Position numbers and translations under genes: made by a program. A DNA stretch of 37,376 bases from DATHSY01 sp046729855 (GTDB taxonomy: Bacteria > Actinomycetota > UBA4738 > HRBIN12): contig JBKPHM010000032.1 in NCBI GenBank assembly GCA_046729855.1, positions 1-37,376 on the forward strand, written 5' to 3'. Positions 14,047 to 20,647 of the stretch are shown piece by piece; the first letter of the stretch is position 1; every line of letters starts with the position of its first letter. The notes below the pieces were generated by a model. It did not search any database and was not told where the DNA came from. It was given only the letters and a program-made list of their open reading frames with translations.

Positions 14047-14413
14047 TCAGGCAACACCCGGAGAGACAAGATTTCCGTCCGTCGGCGGCACGTCACCCGC
14101 TCCGCTCATCACGACGAGCGAGCCCCGACATCCTCGATCCACCGATCGGCCGCGAGGCAGAGCGATCCGGCCGGTTCGAGATCACGACCACGCGGCGGAG
14201 CCTGGGCGTCGTAATGCGCGAATGCGGCCTGGGCAACGCGCCGGCCGGTGCCGGAGCGGACGCGACGAAAGGGCCTTCCTTTCCTATCGACTGGCGCGCG
14301 CTTCGTCTGCGTTTGCCGATCCGTCTGGGCGCCGATGCGAGAGTGCATCGCGGCGCGGAGTGGTCCATGCTCTCGGTCCTAAGCGTCTGCCCGCCCGGCG
14401 GGCCCTATCCGAC

Positions 14414-14929
14414 ATGCAGGCAGAGGGCGACGTCGTGCGGCTCCCGGTCGCGCAGGAGGGCCCGCTGGACTTCGCGACGTTCTTCGCTGACGAGCACCGA
14501 GCGCTCTTCACGCTCCTGTGCTTCGTGACGGGGAGCCGGGCGGATGCCGCGGACCTGATGCAGGACGCGTTCCTGAAGCTGTGGGAGCGGTGGGACCGGG
14601 TCGAGCGGATCGCCGATCCCCGGGCGTACCTGTTCCGCGTGGCGCTCAACGGGTCCCGGAGGCGGGCGCGCACCGCCCTCCGGGCCGCGCGGAAGTTGGT
14701 ACCGATCGCCTCGTCGCACGACCCGTTCGACGAAGTGGATCTGAGGGAGGACATCCGAAGGATGCTGCTCGGCCTCTCGCCGCGCCAACGCGCCGCCCTC
14801 GCCCTGCTGGACCTGTACGGCTACAGCTCCCAGGACGCCGCTCGGATCATGGGCATCCGTCCGTCGACCGTCCGCGCGCTCGCGACGCAGGGCCGTGCCG
14901 TACTCCGACAAGGAGGCCCGCATGCCTGA
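14414..14929 (+). CDS. RNA polymerase sigma factor, ECF-like (sigma-70 family)
   Basis: Two-domain sigma factor without region 1. Region 2 is at about residues 18-85 (DFATFFADEHRALFTLLCFV, then ADLMQDAFLKLWERWDRV) and region 4 at about 110-168 (LSPRQRAALALLDLYGYSSQ, then DAARIMGIRPSTVRAL). From the ATG at 14414 it has 171 residues. The frame is open far upstream, but that part is Arg/Ser-rich and non-family-like, so I excluded it. It overlaps the next gene by eight bases, the usual layout for a sigma factor with its own anti-sigma factor. Likely regulates a small regulon, possibly itself. Confidence 0.85.
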   Translation: MQAEGDVVRLPVAQEGPLDFATFFADEHRALFTLLCFVTGSRADAADLMQDAFLKLWERWDRVERIADPRAYLFRVALNGSRRRARTALRAARKLVPIASSHDPFDEVDLREDIRRMLLGLSPRQRAALALLDLYGYSSQDAARIMGIRPSTVRALATQGRAVLRQGGPHA

Positions 14930-15968
14930 GCTGAGAGAGGTGTTCGAGGTGACGACCAAGCAGATGGGTGAACCCGACCTGGATTCATGGCGCGAGCAAG
15001 AGAGGCGCCAGCGCAACGTGACCCGAAAAAGGAAGCTCGGTGCGATCGCGGTGGCGGCGGCGCTCATGATCGCCGGAGTAGTGGTCGCGGTGAGCGTACT
15101 GGGCAGTGATGACGGCCAACAGATGACCCCTGGATCGGAGTCGACGCCCCCCGCCGAGTCAGGCGCGGGGCAGACTCTATCCATCGTTGACGTGGGTTCT
15201 GGCACGGCAACCGCGTTCACGGCGCCCTCCGGTGCGTCGGACTTCGACTTCTCCCTCGATGGATCGATGGTTGCCTATACCAACCTCGATGAGAACGGGG
15301 ACGCTCAGGTCTTCGTGATGGCTGCCGACGGCTCGAACGCGAGGCAGCTCACCCACGGAGAGGGGGACGTCCGGCTGTCTGGGCTGCCTGGCTTTGGCAC
15401 TCACAACGCCGTGGATTGGTCCCCCGACGGCTCGATGATCGCATACAATCGGGATACGGAGGACGGCCCCCAGATTTTCACCGTTCGGGTTTCCGACGGG
15501 GTGTCGACCAGGGTCACGAACGAACCGCAAGCCGCGGTCGATCCCGGCGGCTGGGCGCCCGACGGTGGGTCGCTCGTCTTCTCGATGCTCGACCTCTCGA
15601 TCGGCCATTACTCGGCTCTGTCCCTCGACCTCGGGACGGGACAGACGAAGCTGATCGTGCCGGACGGAAGCACTCCCAGGCTATCGCCCGACGGCGCTCG
15701 GCTCGCCTTCAACTCCTGGGTCAAGCCGCAGATCCGGTTGATCCTCGCCAACAGCGATGGATCGGGGCGACGCGTCATCGCCCGGTTCGACGGCGATGAC
15801 GGGTACCAGGAATGGTCGCCCGACAGCACGCGGATCGCGTTCGTGGCAGACATGGACGAGAACGGTTTCGGGACCCACGTCTACGATCTGGAAACCGGTG
15901 AGATGCGGTTCGTGAGCAGCGGGACGATCGAGAGCTGGATCGACGACGATCACATCCTCGTGAGCTGA
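14922..15968 (+). CDS. Membrane-anchored TolB/PD40 beta-propeller protein, probable anti-sigma factor
   Basis: 348 residues from the ATG at 14922, which has AAGGAGG upstream and overlaps the sigma gene. A short cytoplasmic N-terminal part (1-37) is followed by one membrane helix (about 40-61, AIAVAAALMIAGVVVAVSVL), a Thr/Ser/Pro/Glu linker, and an outside beta-propeller with repeated WSPDGSMIAY / LSPDGARLAF / WSPDSTRIAF motifs of the PD40 type. No zinc anti-sigma (HxxxCxxC) motif is present. The gene pair and topology suggest that the short inner segment holds the sigma factor while the propeller senses an outside signal; that role is inferred. Confidence 0.75.
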   Translation: MPELREVFEVTTKQMGEPDLDSWREQERRQRNVTRKRKLGAIAVAAALMIAGVVVAVSVLGSDDGQQMTPGSESTPPAESGAGQTLSIVDVGSGTATAFTAPSGASDFDFSLDGSMVAYTNLDENGDAQVFVMAADGSNARQLTHGEGDVRLSGLPGFGTHNAVDWSPDGSMIAYNRDTEDGPQIFTVRVSDGVSTRVTNEPQAAVDPGGWAPDGGSLVFSMLDLSIGHYSALSLDLGTGQTKLIVPDGSTPRLSPDGARLAFNSWVKPQIRLILANSDGSGRRVIARFDGDDGYQEWSPDSTRIAFVADMDENGFGTHVYDLETGEMRFVSSGTIESWIDDDHILVS

Positions 15969-15981
15969 TCGTTCCGAGATG

Positions 15982-16014
15982 CCGAGAGCCCGGCCCCTGG
16001 GGGCCGGGCTTCGG
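15982..16014 (+). terminator. Hairpin terminator after the sigma/propeller operon
   Basis: AGCCCGGCCC (15987-15996) pairs with GGGCCGGGCT (16001-16010) around CTGG; the stem extends with CCGA (15982-15985) and TCGG (16011-16014) past one bulged G. It is followed by TTCACG rather than a U run. Confidence 0.7.
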
Positions 16015-16019
16015 TTCAC

Positions 16020-16139
16020 GTGCAGACGATTCCTGCGTTCTGCGCGCAGTGCGGGCAGAAGCTGAAAGGAGGGCGCCAGGCGCGCACGGGGGGACCCACC
16101 CCCACCGAGCCTTTGACGGGCGCTCAAAGGCGCAGGTAG
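16020..16139 (+). CDS. Possible 39-residue zinc-knuckle microprotein or remnant
   Basis: A GTG-started frame encodes VQTIPAFCAQCGQKLKGG and a basic tail, ending in TAG at 16137-16139. FCAQCGQKL is the usual half of a zinc-ribbon (CxxCGxxL), but the second CxxC pair is missing. There is no good ribosome binding site and the stop lies in the -10 of the rplM promoter. It could be a single-knuckle microprotein, or the leftover end of a zinc-ribbon gene. Weak support. Confidence 0.25.
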   Translation: MQTIPAFCAQCGQKLKGGRQARTGGPTPTEPLTGAQRRR

Positions 16140-16142
16140 CAT
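16113..16142 (+). promoter_or_regulatory. rplM promoter
   Basis: TTGACG (16113-16118), 18-base spacer, TAGCAT (16137-16142). Start of transcription would be near 16149, inside or just before a perfect 10-bp hairpin, giving a leader of about 30 nt for rplM. Confidence 0.6.
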
Positions 16143-16146
16143 GGCT

Positions 16147-16168
16147 CGCCGGCCGGCTCCGGCCGGCG
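16147..16168 (+). promoter_or_regulatory. Perfect GC hairpin at the 5' end of rplM mRNA
   Basis: CGCCGGCCGG (16147-16156) and CCGGCCGGCG (16159-16168) are perfect inverted repeats separated by CT. The hairpin ends nine bases before the rplM ATG (16178) and no ribosome binding site is seen in between, so it may control initiation or mRNA stability. Other bacteria have L13 leader RNAs; any relation here is conjecture. Confidence 0.5.
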
Positions 16169-16177
16169 TTCTCGCGT

Positions 16178-16945
16178 ATGAAGACCTACAGCCCGAAGCC
16201 GCGCGACATCGAGCGCCGCTGGTACGTGATCGACGCCAGCGGGGCAATTCTCGGTCGCCTGGCGTCTGAGGCGGCGGCGATCCTCCGCGGCAAGCACAAG
16301 CCGATCTTCGCCCCCCACATGGACACGGGCGACCATGTGATCGTGGTCAACGCCAAGGAGGTCCGCCTCACGGGGGGCAAGGAGGACAAGAAGATCGCCT
16401 ATCGCCATTCCGGCTACCCCGGGGGCCTCACGGAGACCCGATACTCCCGCCTGATGGAGCAGAGGCCCCACTGGGCGGTCGAGAAGGCGATCAAGGGCAT
16501 GCTCCCGAAGAACCGTCTGGGTCGCGCCATGGGCAAGAAGCTCCAGGTCTACCCGGGGCCCGACCACCCGCACCAAGCTCAGAAGCCGCAGCCACTCAAG
16601 CTCGGCGAGGTTCCGAGGTGGGAAGGTCTGCCGGTGCGGGCGCCGCGCGCCGCAGCCGCGCCCGAGCCGAAGGCTGCCTCCCGCACCGAGAGCAAGCCCT
16701 CGACAGGCGAGCGCACCGCGGTGAGGTCCGCCGCGAAGAAGACCATCGCCAAACGCGCTGCGAAGACCACCGCAAGGTCGACCGCGAAGAGCTCCGCGAA
16801 GGCGACGACGGCGAAGAAGACCACCGCGAGGTCCACGGCGACGACGACGTCGGCGAAGAGCTCTGCGAAGGCGACGACGGCGAAGTCGCCGGCGAAGAAG
16901 ACCACTGCGCGGCGATCGCTCCGCAGGAAGAAGAGGGAGGAGTAG
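16178..16945 (+). CDS. rplM: 50S ribosomal protein L13 with histone-H1-like C-terminal tail
   Basis: Residues 1-147 are a normal L13: MKTYSPKPRDIERRWYVIDA, ILGRLASEAAAILRGKHKP, GDHVIVVNAKEVRLTGGK, and KGMLPKNRLGRAMGKKLQVY. Residues 148-255 are an added tail made almost only of Ala, Lys, Thr, Ser and Arg, with AKSSAKATTAK present twice (203-213 and 226-236). Such tails occur in histone H1-like proteins and in the C terminus of mycobacterial HupB, and bind nucleic acid. The tail codons are in frame with the core, and rpsI starts directly after the TAG, so a frameshift artefact is unlikely. Confidence 0.95.
   Translation: MKTYSPKPRDIERRWYVIDASGAILGRLASEAAAILRGKHKPIFAPHMDTGDHVIVVNAKEVRLTGGKEDKKIAYRHSGYPGGLTETRYSRLMEQRPHWAVEKAIKGMLPKNRLGRAMGKKLQVYPGPDHPHQAQKPQPLKLGEVPRWEGLPVRAPRAAAAPEPKAASRTESKPSTGERTAVRSAAKKTIAKRAAKTTARSTAKSSAKATTAKKTTARSTATTTSAKSSAKATTAKSPAKKTTARRSLRRKKREE
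16784..16885 (+). repeat. 33-bp direct repeat within the rplM tail
   Basis: Codons for AKSSAKATTAK occur at 16784-16816 and again at 16853-16885, differing at one base (GCTCCGCG versus GCTCTGCG). This indicates that the basic tail grew by internal duplication with a 69-bp period. Confidence 0.75.
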
Positions 16946-17329
16946 GTGGCGCAGATCGTGACGGGACGTCGCAAGGAGGCGGTCGCACGAGTCCGCCTGG
17001 TGCCCGGCAGCGGCAACTTCGACCTGAACGGCCGCAGCCTCGACGAGTATTTCCCGGCGCGCGCCCACCGGATGGTGGTCGCCTCGCCGCTCCGCATGGT
17101 CGGCCGCGACAAGGACTACGACGTGATCGCCCGGATCGAGGGCGGCGGCGTGAACGGCCAGGCCGGGGCGCTTCGCCTGGGGATCGCCCGGGCGCTGATC
17201 GAGGTCGACCCCGAGCTGCGCACGCAGCTCAAGAAGGAGGGACTCCTCTCGCGCGATGCTCGCGAGAAGGAGCGGCGCAAGTACGGCCTCAAGAAGGCCC
17301 GCAAGGCGCCTCAGTTCTCCAAGCGCTGA
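16946..17329 (+). CDS. rpsI: 30S ribosomal protein S9
   Basis: S9 reaches with its C-terminal arm to the P-site tRNA. The 127-residue product has IVTGRRKEAVARVRLVPGSG, GGGVNGQAGALRLGIARAL and ends in KKARKAPQFSKR, the conserved terminus. The GTG follows the rplM stop without a gap; GGGAGGAG at the end of rplM is the ribosome binding site. rplM-rpsI is the normal two-gene operon. Confidence 0.97.
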   Translation: MAQIVTGRRKEAVARVRLVPGSGNFDLNGRSLDEYFPARAHRMVVASPLRMVGRDKDYDVIARIEGGGVNGQAGALRLGIARALIEVDPELRTQLKKEGLLSRDAREKERRKYGLKKARKAPQFSKR

Positions 17330-17377
17330 CCCGCCCGCGCCAGTCGGTGGAACTCCGTCCGAGTTCGGCGCTGCCGG

Positions 17378-17406
17378 TCGACATCCGAACGTATGTTCGA
17401 TATGCT
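17378..17406 (+). promoter_or_regulatory. Promoter of the DUF222/HNH gene
   Basis: TCGACA (17378-17383), a 17-base spacer and TATGCT (17401-17406): one mismatch to consensus at -35 and a recognisable -10. The spacer is almost filled by a LexA box, so repressor binding would exclude RNA polymerase. Predicted transcription start is near 17413. Upstream in 17350-17366 GAACTC/GAGTTC form a small hairpin after rpsI. Confidence 0.65.
17386..17399. promoter_or_regulatory. LexA (SOS) box
   Basis: CGAACGTATGTTCG fits the Gram-positive/actinobacterial SOS consensus CGAACRNRYGTTCG at every position, with perfect arms CGAAC and GTTCG. It lies between the -35 and -10 of the downstream gene, the typical place for repression. 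Confidence 0.8.
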
Positions 17407-17419
17407 TTGGGTTCCTCCC

Positions 17420-17447
17420 CCGAGACCGTCGAACTGTGAGGTCTCGG
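17420..17447 (+). promoter_or_regulatory. Start-proximal hairpin in the DUF222/HNH leader
   Basis: CCGAGACC (17420-17427) pairs perfectly with GGTCTCGG (17440-17447) around a 12-base loop and ends directly before the ATG at 17448. The right arm includes most of the GAGG ribosome binding site, so it may keep translation low. Confidence 0.5.
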
Positions 17448-18578
17448 ATGCGGCACCAAGATCGGATCGACCCGCTCGTCGGGCGGATCGATGTATTCCA
17501 TGCGACCGCTGCGGCCGCGCAGCGCGGGATGTTCCGGCTGATCGTCGAGGCCGACCGCGCCGAGGTCTGGCGCGCCGCGGGCGCTCGCGACACAGCGCAC
17601 TGGCTGGCCATCCGGTACGGCATCTCGGAGTGGAAGGCCAGGCGGTGGGTGGCCGCGGCGCACGCGCTCGAGCTCTTGCCGTCGCTGTCCGCGGCGTTCT
17701 CGGCCGGAACGCTCGGCGTCGACAAGGTCGTCGAGCTCGCGCGGTTCGCGACGCCCGAGACCGAGAAGGGGCTCGTCGCGTGGGCAGGGCGCGTGGCCCC
17801 GGCGTGCGTCCGCCGCCGCGCCGATCGGGAGGTCGGACGCACCCTCGCCGACGCCCGCGAGGCGGAGAAGGCGCGAACCCTGTCCTGGTGGTACTTCGAC
17901 GACGGCCGGAGGTTCGGCCTCGAGGCGGAGCTGCCGGCGACCGGAGGGGCGCTTGTCGCACGAGCGCTCGAGCGGCTCGACGACCGCATCCCGGTGATGC
18001 CCGGCGAGGAGGACGCGGTGCACGCGGACGCCCGCCGCGCCGATGCGTTGGTGGCGATGGCGTCGGGCAGCCTGGCCTGCGATCCCGATCCGGACCGCGC
18101 GACCATCGTGATCCATGCGCAGATCGGTGCATTGTCGGGCGTGCACGCGACTGAGATCGAGGACGGCCCGGCGATCCACGAGGAGACCGCCCGCCGGCTG
18201 ATGTGCAACGCGCGGATCCAGACCGTGATCGAGGACGAGCACGGGAACCCCGTCCGGCTGGGTCGTTTGACGCGCGAGCCGCCTCCCTGGATGGTTCGCC
18301 AACTCCGCTACCGTGATGGTGGCTGCACGTTCCCCGGGTGCGGTGCGCGCCGCTTCACGCACGCGCACCACCTCGTCTGGTGGGAACGGGGAGGTCGAAC
18401 CGACTTGGACAACCTCGTCCTGGTCTGCGGGTTCCACCACCGGCTCGTGCACGAGCATCGGTGGGCGGTCCGCCGAGGCCACGATGGTGTCGTGGGATGG
18501 CTCCGGCCGGACGGTACGCGCTACGTCGCCGGGCCGGCACCACCGGCGCGTTCGCGTCCCGACGAGGCGGCGGCGTAG
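17448..18578 (+). CDS. DUF222 / HNH endonuclease protein (13E12 repeat family)
   Basis: 376 residues. The N-terminal and central part (about 10-270) is a DUF222 domain (ARDTAHWLAIRYGISEWKAR, LGVDKVVELARFATPETE). The C terminus is an HNH nuclease: YRDGGCTFPGCGARRFTHAH, then HHLVWWERGGRTDLDNLVLV and CGFHHRLVHEH, with the paired His/Asn/His and zinc cysteines. These families are abundant in Actinomycetota and often multicopy. ATG at 17448 is six bases after GAGG; an in-frame GTG lies at 17436. The promoter carries a perfect LexA box, so DNA-damage induction is expected; some M. tuberculosis 13E12 genes are known LexA targets. Its real cleavage target is unknown. Confidence 0.88.
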   Translation: MRHQDRIDPLVGRIDVFHATAAAAQRGMFRLIVEADRAEVWRAAGARDTAHWLAIRYGISEWKARRWVAAAHALELLPSLSAAFSAGTLGVDKVVELARFATPETEKGLVAWAGRVAPACVRRRADREVGRTLADAREAEKARTLSWWYFDDGRRFGLEAELPATGGALVARALERLDDRIPVMPGEEDAVHADARRADALVAMASGSLACDPDPDRATIVIHAQIGALSGVHATEIEDGPAIHEETARRLMCNARIQTVIEDEHGNPVRLGRLTREPPPWMVRQLRYRDGGCTFPGCGARRFTHAHHLVWWERGGRTDLDNLVLVCGFHHRLVHEHRWAVRRGHDGVVGWLRPDGTRYVAGPAPPARSRPDEAAA

Positions 18579-18621
18579 GGGCCGGGCCACCACCCGCGCC
18601 TTACCAGGCCGTTCGTGCCTC

Positions 18622-19032
18622 CTACAGCGCGATCAGGCCCGCATCCGTCGGCTTGAACCCGCAGGCGTCGAGGTAGAACGGGCGAAGATGCTCCTCGAAG
18701 TCGACGTGCATCCATTCGCACCCGGCCTTTCGTGCCTCGTCGACCGCGATCGCCACGAGCCGCTTCCCGATGCCTTGGCGGCGGGCGCGCCGGGCGACCA
18801 TCGTGTCCTGGATCCATGCGTGGACGAGACCGTCCCAGGGGACGTTGACGAAGCCGACGAGCGGCTCGTCGGGCCGCTCCCTCGCCACGACCCACCCCAA
18901 GCTGTGTCCGTGCGCCTGCTCGAGCCAGTTCCACTCCGACTCGTCGTAGAGGCGGGTGTCGAACGCCTCTGCGTGGAGTGCATTCATCTCCCCGTTCGTG
19001 AACTCCCCTCGCCACTCATAGGTGATCGGCAT
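18622..19032 (-). CDS. GNAT family N-acetyltransferase
   Basis: 136 residues from the ATG at 19032-19030. The acetyl-CoA binding motif A is clear: VARRARRQGIGKRLVAIAV (QGIGKR), and the end YLDACGFKPTDAGLIAL is the usual GNAT beta-strand/helix close. HVDFEEHLRPFY is the motif B region. The substrate is unknown. It is convergent with the DUF222/HNH gene (43 bp gap, no obvious terminator) and lies downstream of a DUF2007 gene on the same strand, 59 bp away. Confidence 0.85.
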   Translation of the reverse strand: MPITYEWRGEFTNGEMNALHAEAFDTRLYDESEWNWLEQAHGHSLGWVVARERPDEPLVGFVNVPWDGLVHAWIQDTMVARRARRQGIGKRLVAIAVDEARKAGCEWMHVDFEEHLRPFYLDACGFKPTDAGLIAL

Positions 19033-19091
19033 CAGGCCATGGTAGAGCTCGCGATCGTGACTCCGTGAACTTCGTGTCGAGGTCTTCCCGC

Positions 19092-19361
19092 CTACCACGA
19101 AGATGCATCCGCGCTCGGCAAGGAGGTCTCCTCCGACGAGATCTCGTCCAGGACGATCTTCGCCTGGACCTCGAAGCCGGCGGGGACCCACAGGCGCGCT
19201 CCGCCGAGCGGGTAGGGGCCCGCGTCGGCGGACTTCATGAAGACTGGGATCCCCTCGGCCTCCAGACGACCCTTGGCGAGGTAACCCTCGGCCGCTGAGG
19301 GCGACGAGAAGACGAGAACGAGCCCCTCGCGGTCTTCGCGCACGCGTCCATCCTCGCGCAT
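19092..19361 (-). CDS. DUF2007-like small protein (putative signal-transducing)
   Basis: 89 residues from the ATG at 19361-19359. LVLVFSSPSAAEGYLAKGRL, then EAEGIPVFMKSADAGPYP and LWVPAGFEVQAKIVLDEI match the pattern of DUF2007 proteins, in which a short alpha/beta domain of unknown function ends in a VxxxxxxxAxxIL helix. Earlier codons in the frame run into the arsR control region and look non-coding, so I prefer this start. It is divergent from arsR (98 bp). Confidence 0.7.
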   Translation of the reverse strand: MREDGRVREDREGLVLVFSSPSAAEGYLAKGRLEAEGIPVFMKSADAGPYPLGGARLWVPAGFEVQAKIVLDEISSEETSLPSADASSW

Positions 19362-19388
19362 GCCGGCGGGAAGGGTTCCGCTGAGGTA

Positions 19389-19430
19389 TTGACATCCATC
19401 GATATGTCTGCGATGTTCGCATCGATGAAC
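19389..19430 (+). promoter_or_regulatory. arsR promoter with candidate ArsR operator
   Basis: TTGACA (19389-19394) overlaps an inverted repeat GACAT-N8-ATGTC (19391-19408); a second one, GTTC-N8-GAAC, is at 19415-19430 and covers the predicted -10 (GATGTT, 17-base spacer). CATCGAT occurs in both sites 23 bp apart, about two helical turns. Such paired palindromes fit autoregulation by ArsR and could also affect the divergent DUF2007 gene. Confidence 0.5.
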
Positions 19431-19459
19431 GTCGATACGCCCAGCACAGGGGCCGTCTG

Positions 19460-19822
19460 ATGGCGCGGGTCCGGGAGCTCGAGGTGGCCCAGCCACCGGC
19501 GGTGTGTTGCTCGCCGCTCGCCGCGCCGGCCATGTCGCCCGGTGATGCCGAGGTCACCGCTGCGGTGTTCAAGGCGCTCGGCGATCCGTCGCGGGTTCGG
19601 ATCCTGAACGTGCTGGCGACTTCGGGGCGGCCGGTCTGCGTGTGCAACCTCACACCGCAGCTCGCGCTGTCCCAGCCGACCGTGAGCTTCCATCTGAAGA
19701 AGCTCGTGGAGGCCGGGTTGCTCGAACGCGAGCAGCGCGGCGTGTGGGTCTATTTCTCCGTTCGTCGTGAGGCGCTGGAGCGACTCAGGCAGGTGTTCGA
19801 CCTGGAAGGGGTGCCGGCATGA
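19460..19822 (+). CDS. arsR: ArsR-family arsenic-responsive repressor
   Basis: 120-residue winged-helix repressor. The core is at about 32-105 (AAVFKALGDPSRVRILNVLA; recognition helix SQPTVSFHLKKLVEAGLLER; wing RGVWVYFSV). Cys60 and Cys62 form the CVC motif in the alpha-3 helix that binds As(III) in classical ArsR; Cys16-Cys17 near the N terminus may add a third thiol. ATG at 19460. It overlaps arsM by four bases (ATGA), so the metalloid-responsive expression of the methyltransferase is nearly certain in outline. Confidence 0.88.
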   Translation: MARVRELEVAQPPAVCCSPLAAPAMSPGDAEVTAAVFKALGDPSRVRILNVLATSGRPVCVCNLTPQLALSQPTVSFHLKKLVEAGLLEREQRGVWVYFSVRREALERLRQVFDLEGVPA

Positions 19823-20568
19823 TCGAGGACGTCAGGGAACGGGTTCGCGAGCACTACGCCGAGACCGCGCGAAGCGTCGGTGCGGGTGGCTGTTGCGGCG
19901 ACGGGGGCGCCTGCGGACCCGATGGGTGCGGCCCCGACGGGGGTGCCGCGACGGCGTTGTACGGCACGACCGAGCTCGACCAGGTGCCCGACGCGGCGGT
20001 GCTCGCGAGCCTCGGCTGCGGCAACCCGATCGCGGTCGCCGAGCTGCGCGAGGGCGAGACCGTGCTCGACCTCGGGTCAGGTGGTGGCATCGACGTGATC
20101 CTCTCGGCCAAGCGCGTCGGACCGACCGGGACGGTGTACGGCCTCGACATGACCGACGACATGCTCGAGCTCGCGCGGCGCAACGCGCGAGACGCGGGCG
20201 TTGCCAACGTCACGTTTCTGAAGGGCTTCATCGAGGACGTCCCGCTGCCGGACGAAAGCGTCGACGTCGTGATCTCGAACTGCGTGATCAACCTGTCGGG
20301 CGACAAGCCGCTGGTGTTCGCGGAGATCGCTCGCGTGCTGCGCCGGGACGGACGGGTCGGCGTGACCGACATCGTCGCCGAGGATCGGCTGACGCCGGAG
20401 GAGCGCGAGGAGCGCGGCAGCTACGTCGGCTGCATCGCCGGCGCCCTATCGTTCTCCGAGTTCCGCTCGCATCTGGAGGCCGTCGGTCTCACCGACGTGG
20501 AGATCGTCCCCACGCACGCCGTCGCGGACGGCATGCACTCGGCGATCGTCCGCGCCCGCAGGTCATGA
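19819..20568 (+). CDS. arsM: Arsenite S-adenosylmethionine methyltransferase
   Basis: Methylates As(III), giving volatile or pentavalent products. The SAM motif VLDLGSGGGIDVILSA is at about residues 82-97. The three cysteines conserved in ArsM are present: Cys67 (SLGCGNP), Cys155 (SNCVINLS) and Cys205 (GSYVGCIAGAL). A Cys/Gly-rich stretch (CCGDGGACGPDGCGPDGG, residues 25-42) near the N terminus is typical of many bacterial ArsM. 249 residues. ATG overlaps the arsR stop. No arsB, acr3 or arsC gene is next to it. Confidence 0.92.
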   Translation: MIEDVRERVREHYAETARSVGAGGCCGDGGACGPDGCGPDGGAATALYGTTELDQVPDAAVLASLGCGNPIAVAELREGETVLDLGSGGGIDVILSAKRVGPTGTVYGLDMTDDMLELARRNARDAGVANVTFLKGFIEDVPLPDESVDVVISNCVINLSGDKPLVFAEIARVLRRDGRVGVTDIVAEDRLTPEEREERGSYVGCIAGALSFSEFRSHLEAVGLTDVEIVPTHAVADGMHSAIVRARRS

Positions 20569-20633
20569 GGGGGACCTGCTCGACGAGCTGATCCCGCTTG
20601 GTAGCCCGCCCGACCCATCTCGGCCGTCCCGGG

Positions 20634-20639
20634 TAGCCT
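20634..20639 (+). promoter_or_regulatory. Putative -10 box (TAGCCT) for glmM
   Basis: TAGCCT ends eight bases before the GTG of glmM in the 79-bp arsM-glmM gap, with no ribosome binding site between them. A leaderless transcript starting at the GTG would fit. The -35 region is poor. Confidence 0.35.
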
Positions 20640-20647
20640 TTCGCGCC

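Noticed and set aside
13934..14413. Long N-terminal extension of the sigma factor
   Set aside because: Sequence is Arg/Ser/Pro-rich with no sigma region 1 features, and overlaps the minus-strand remnant; the ATG at 14414 gives a normal ECF length.
13886..14413. tRNA or small RNA gene in the largest gap
   Set aside because: No cloverleaf-like arms, no TTCGAATC-type T-loop in a suitable context and no terminator-framed segment on the plus strand.
16124..18208. Long minus-strand open frame opposite rplM, rpsI and the HNH gene
   Set aside because: Pure shadow of the GC codon pattern; no ribosome binding site or recognisable domain.
20569..20647. Riboswitch or glmS ribozyme upstream of glmM/glmS
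   Set aside because: The gaps (79 and 29 bp) are too short for a glmS ribozyme and no conserved core was seen.
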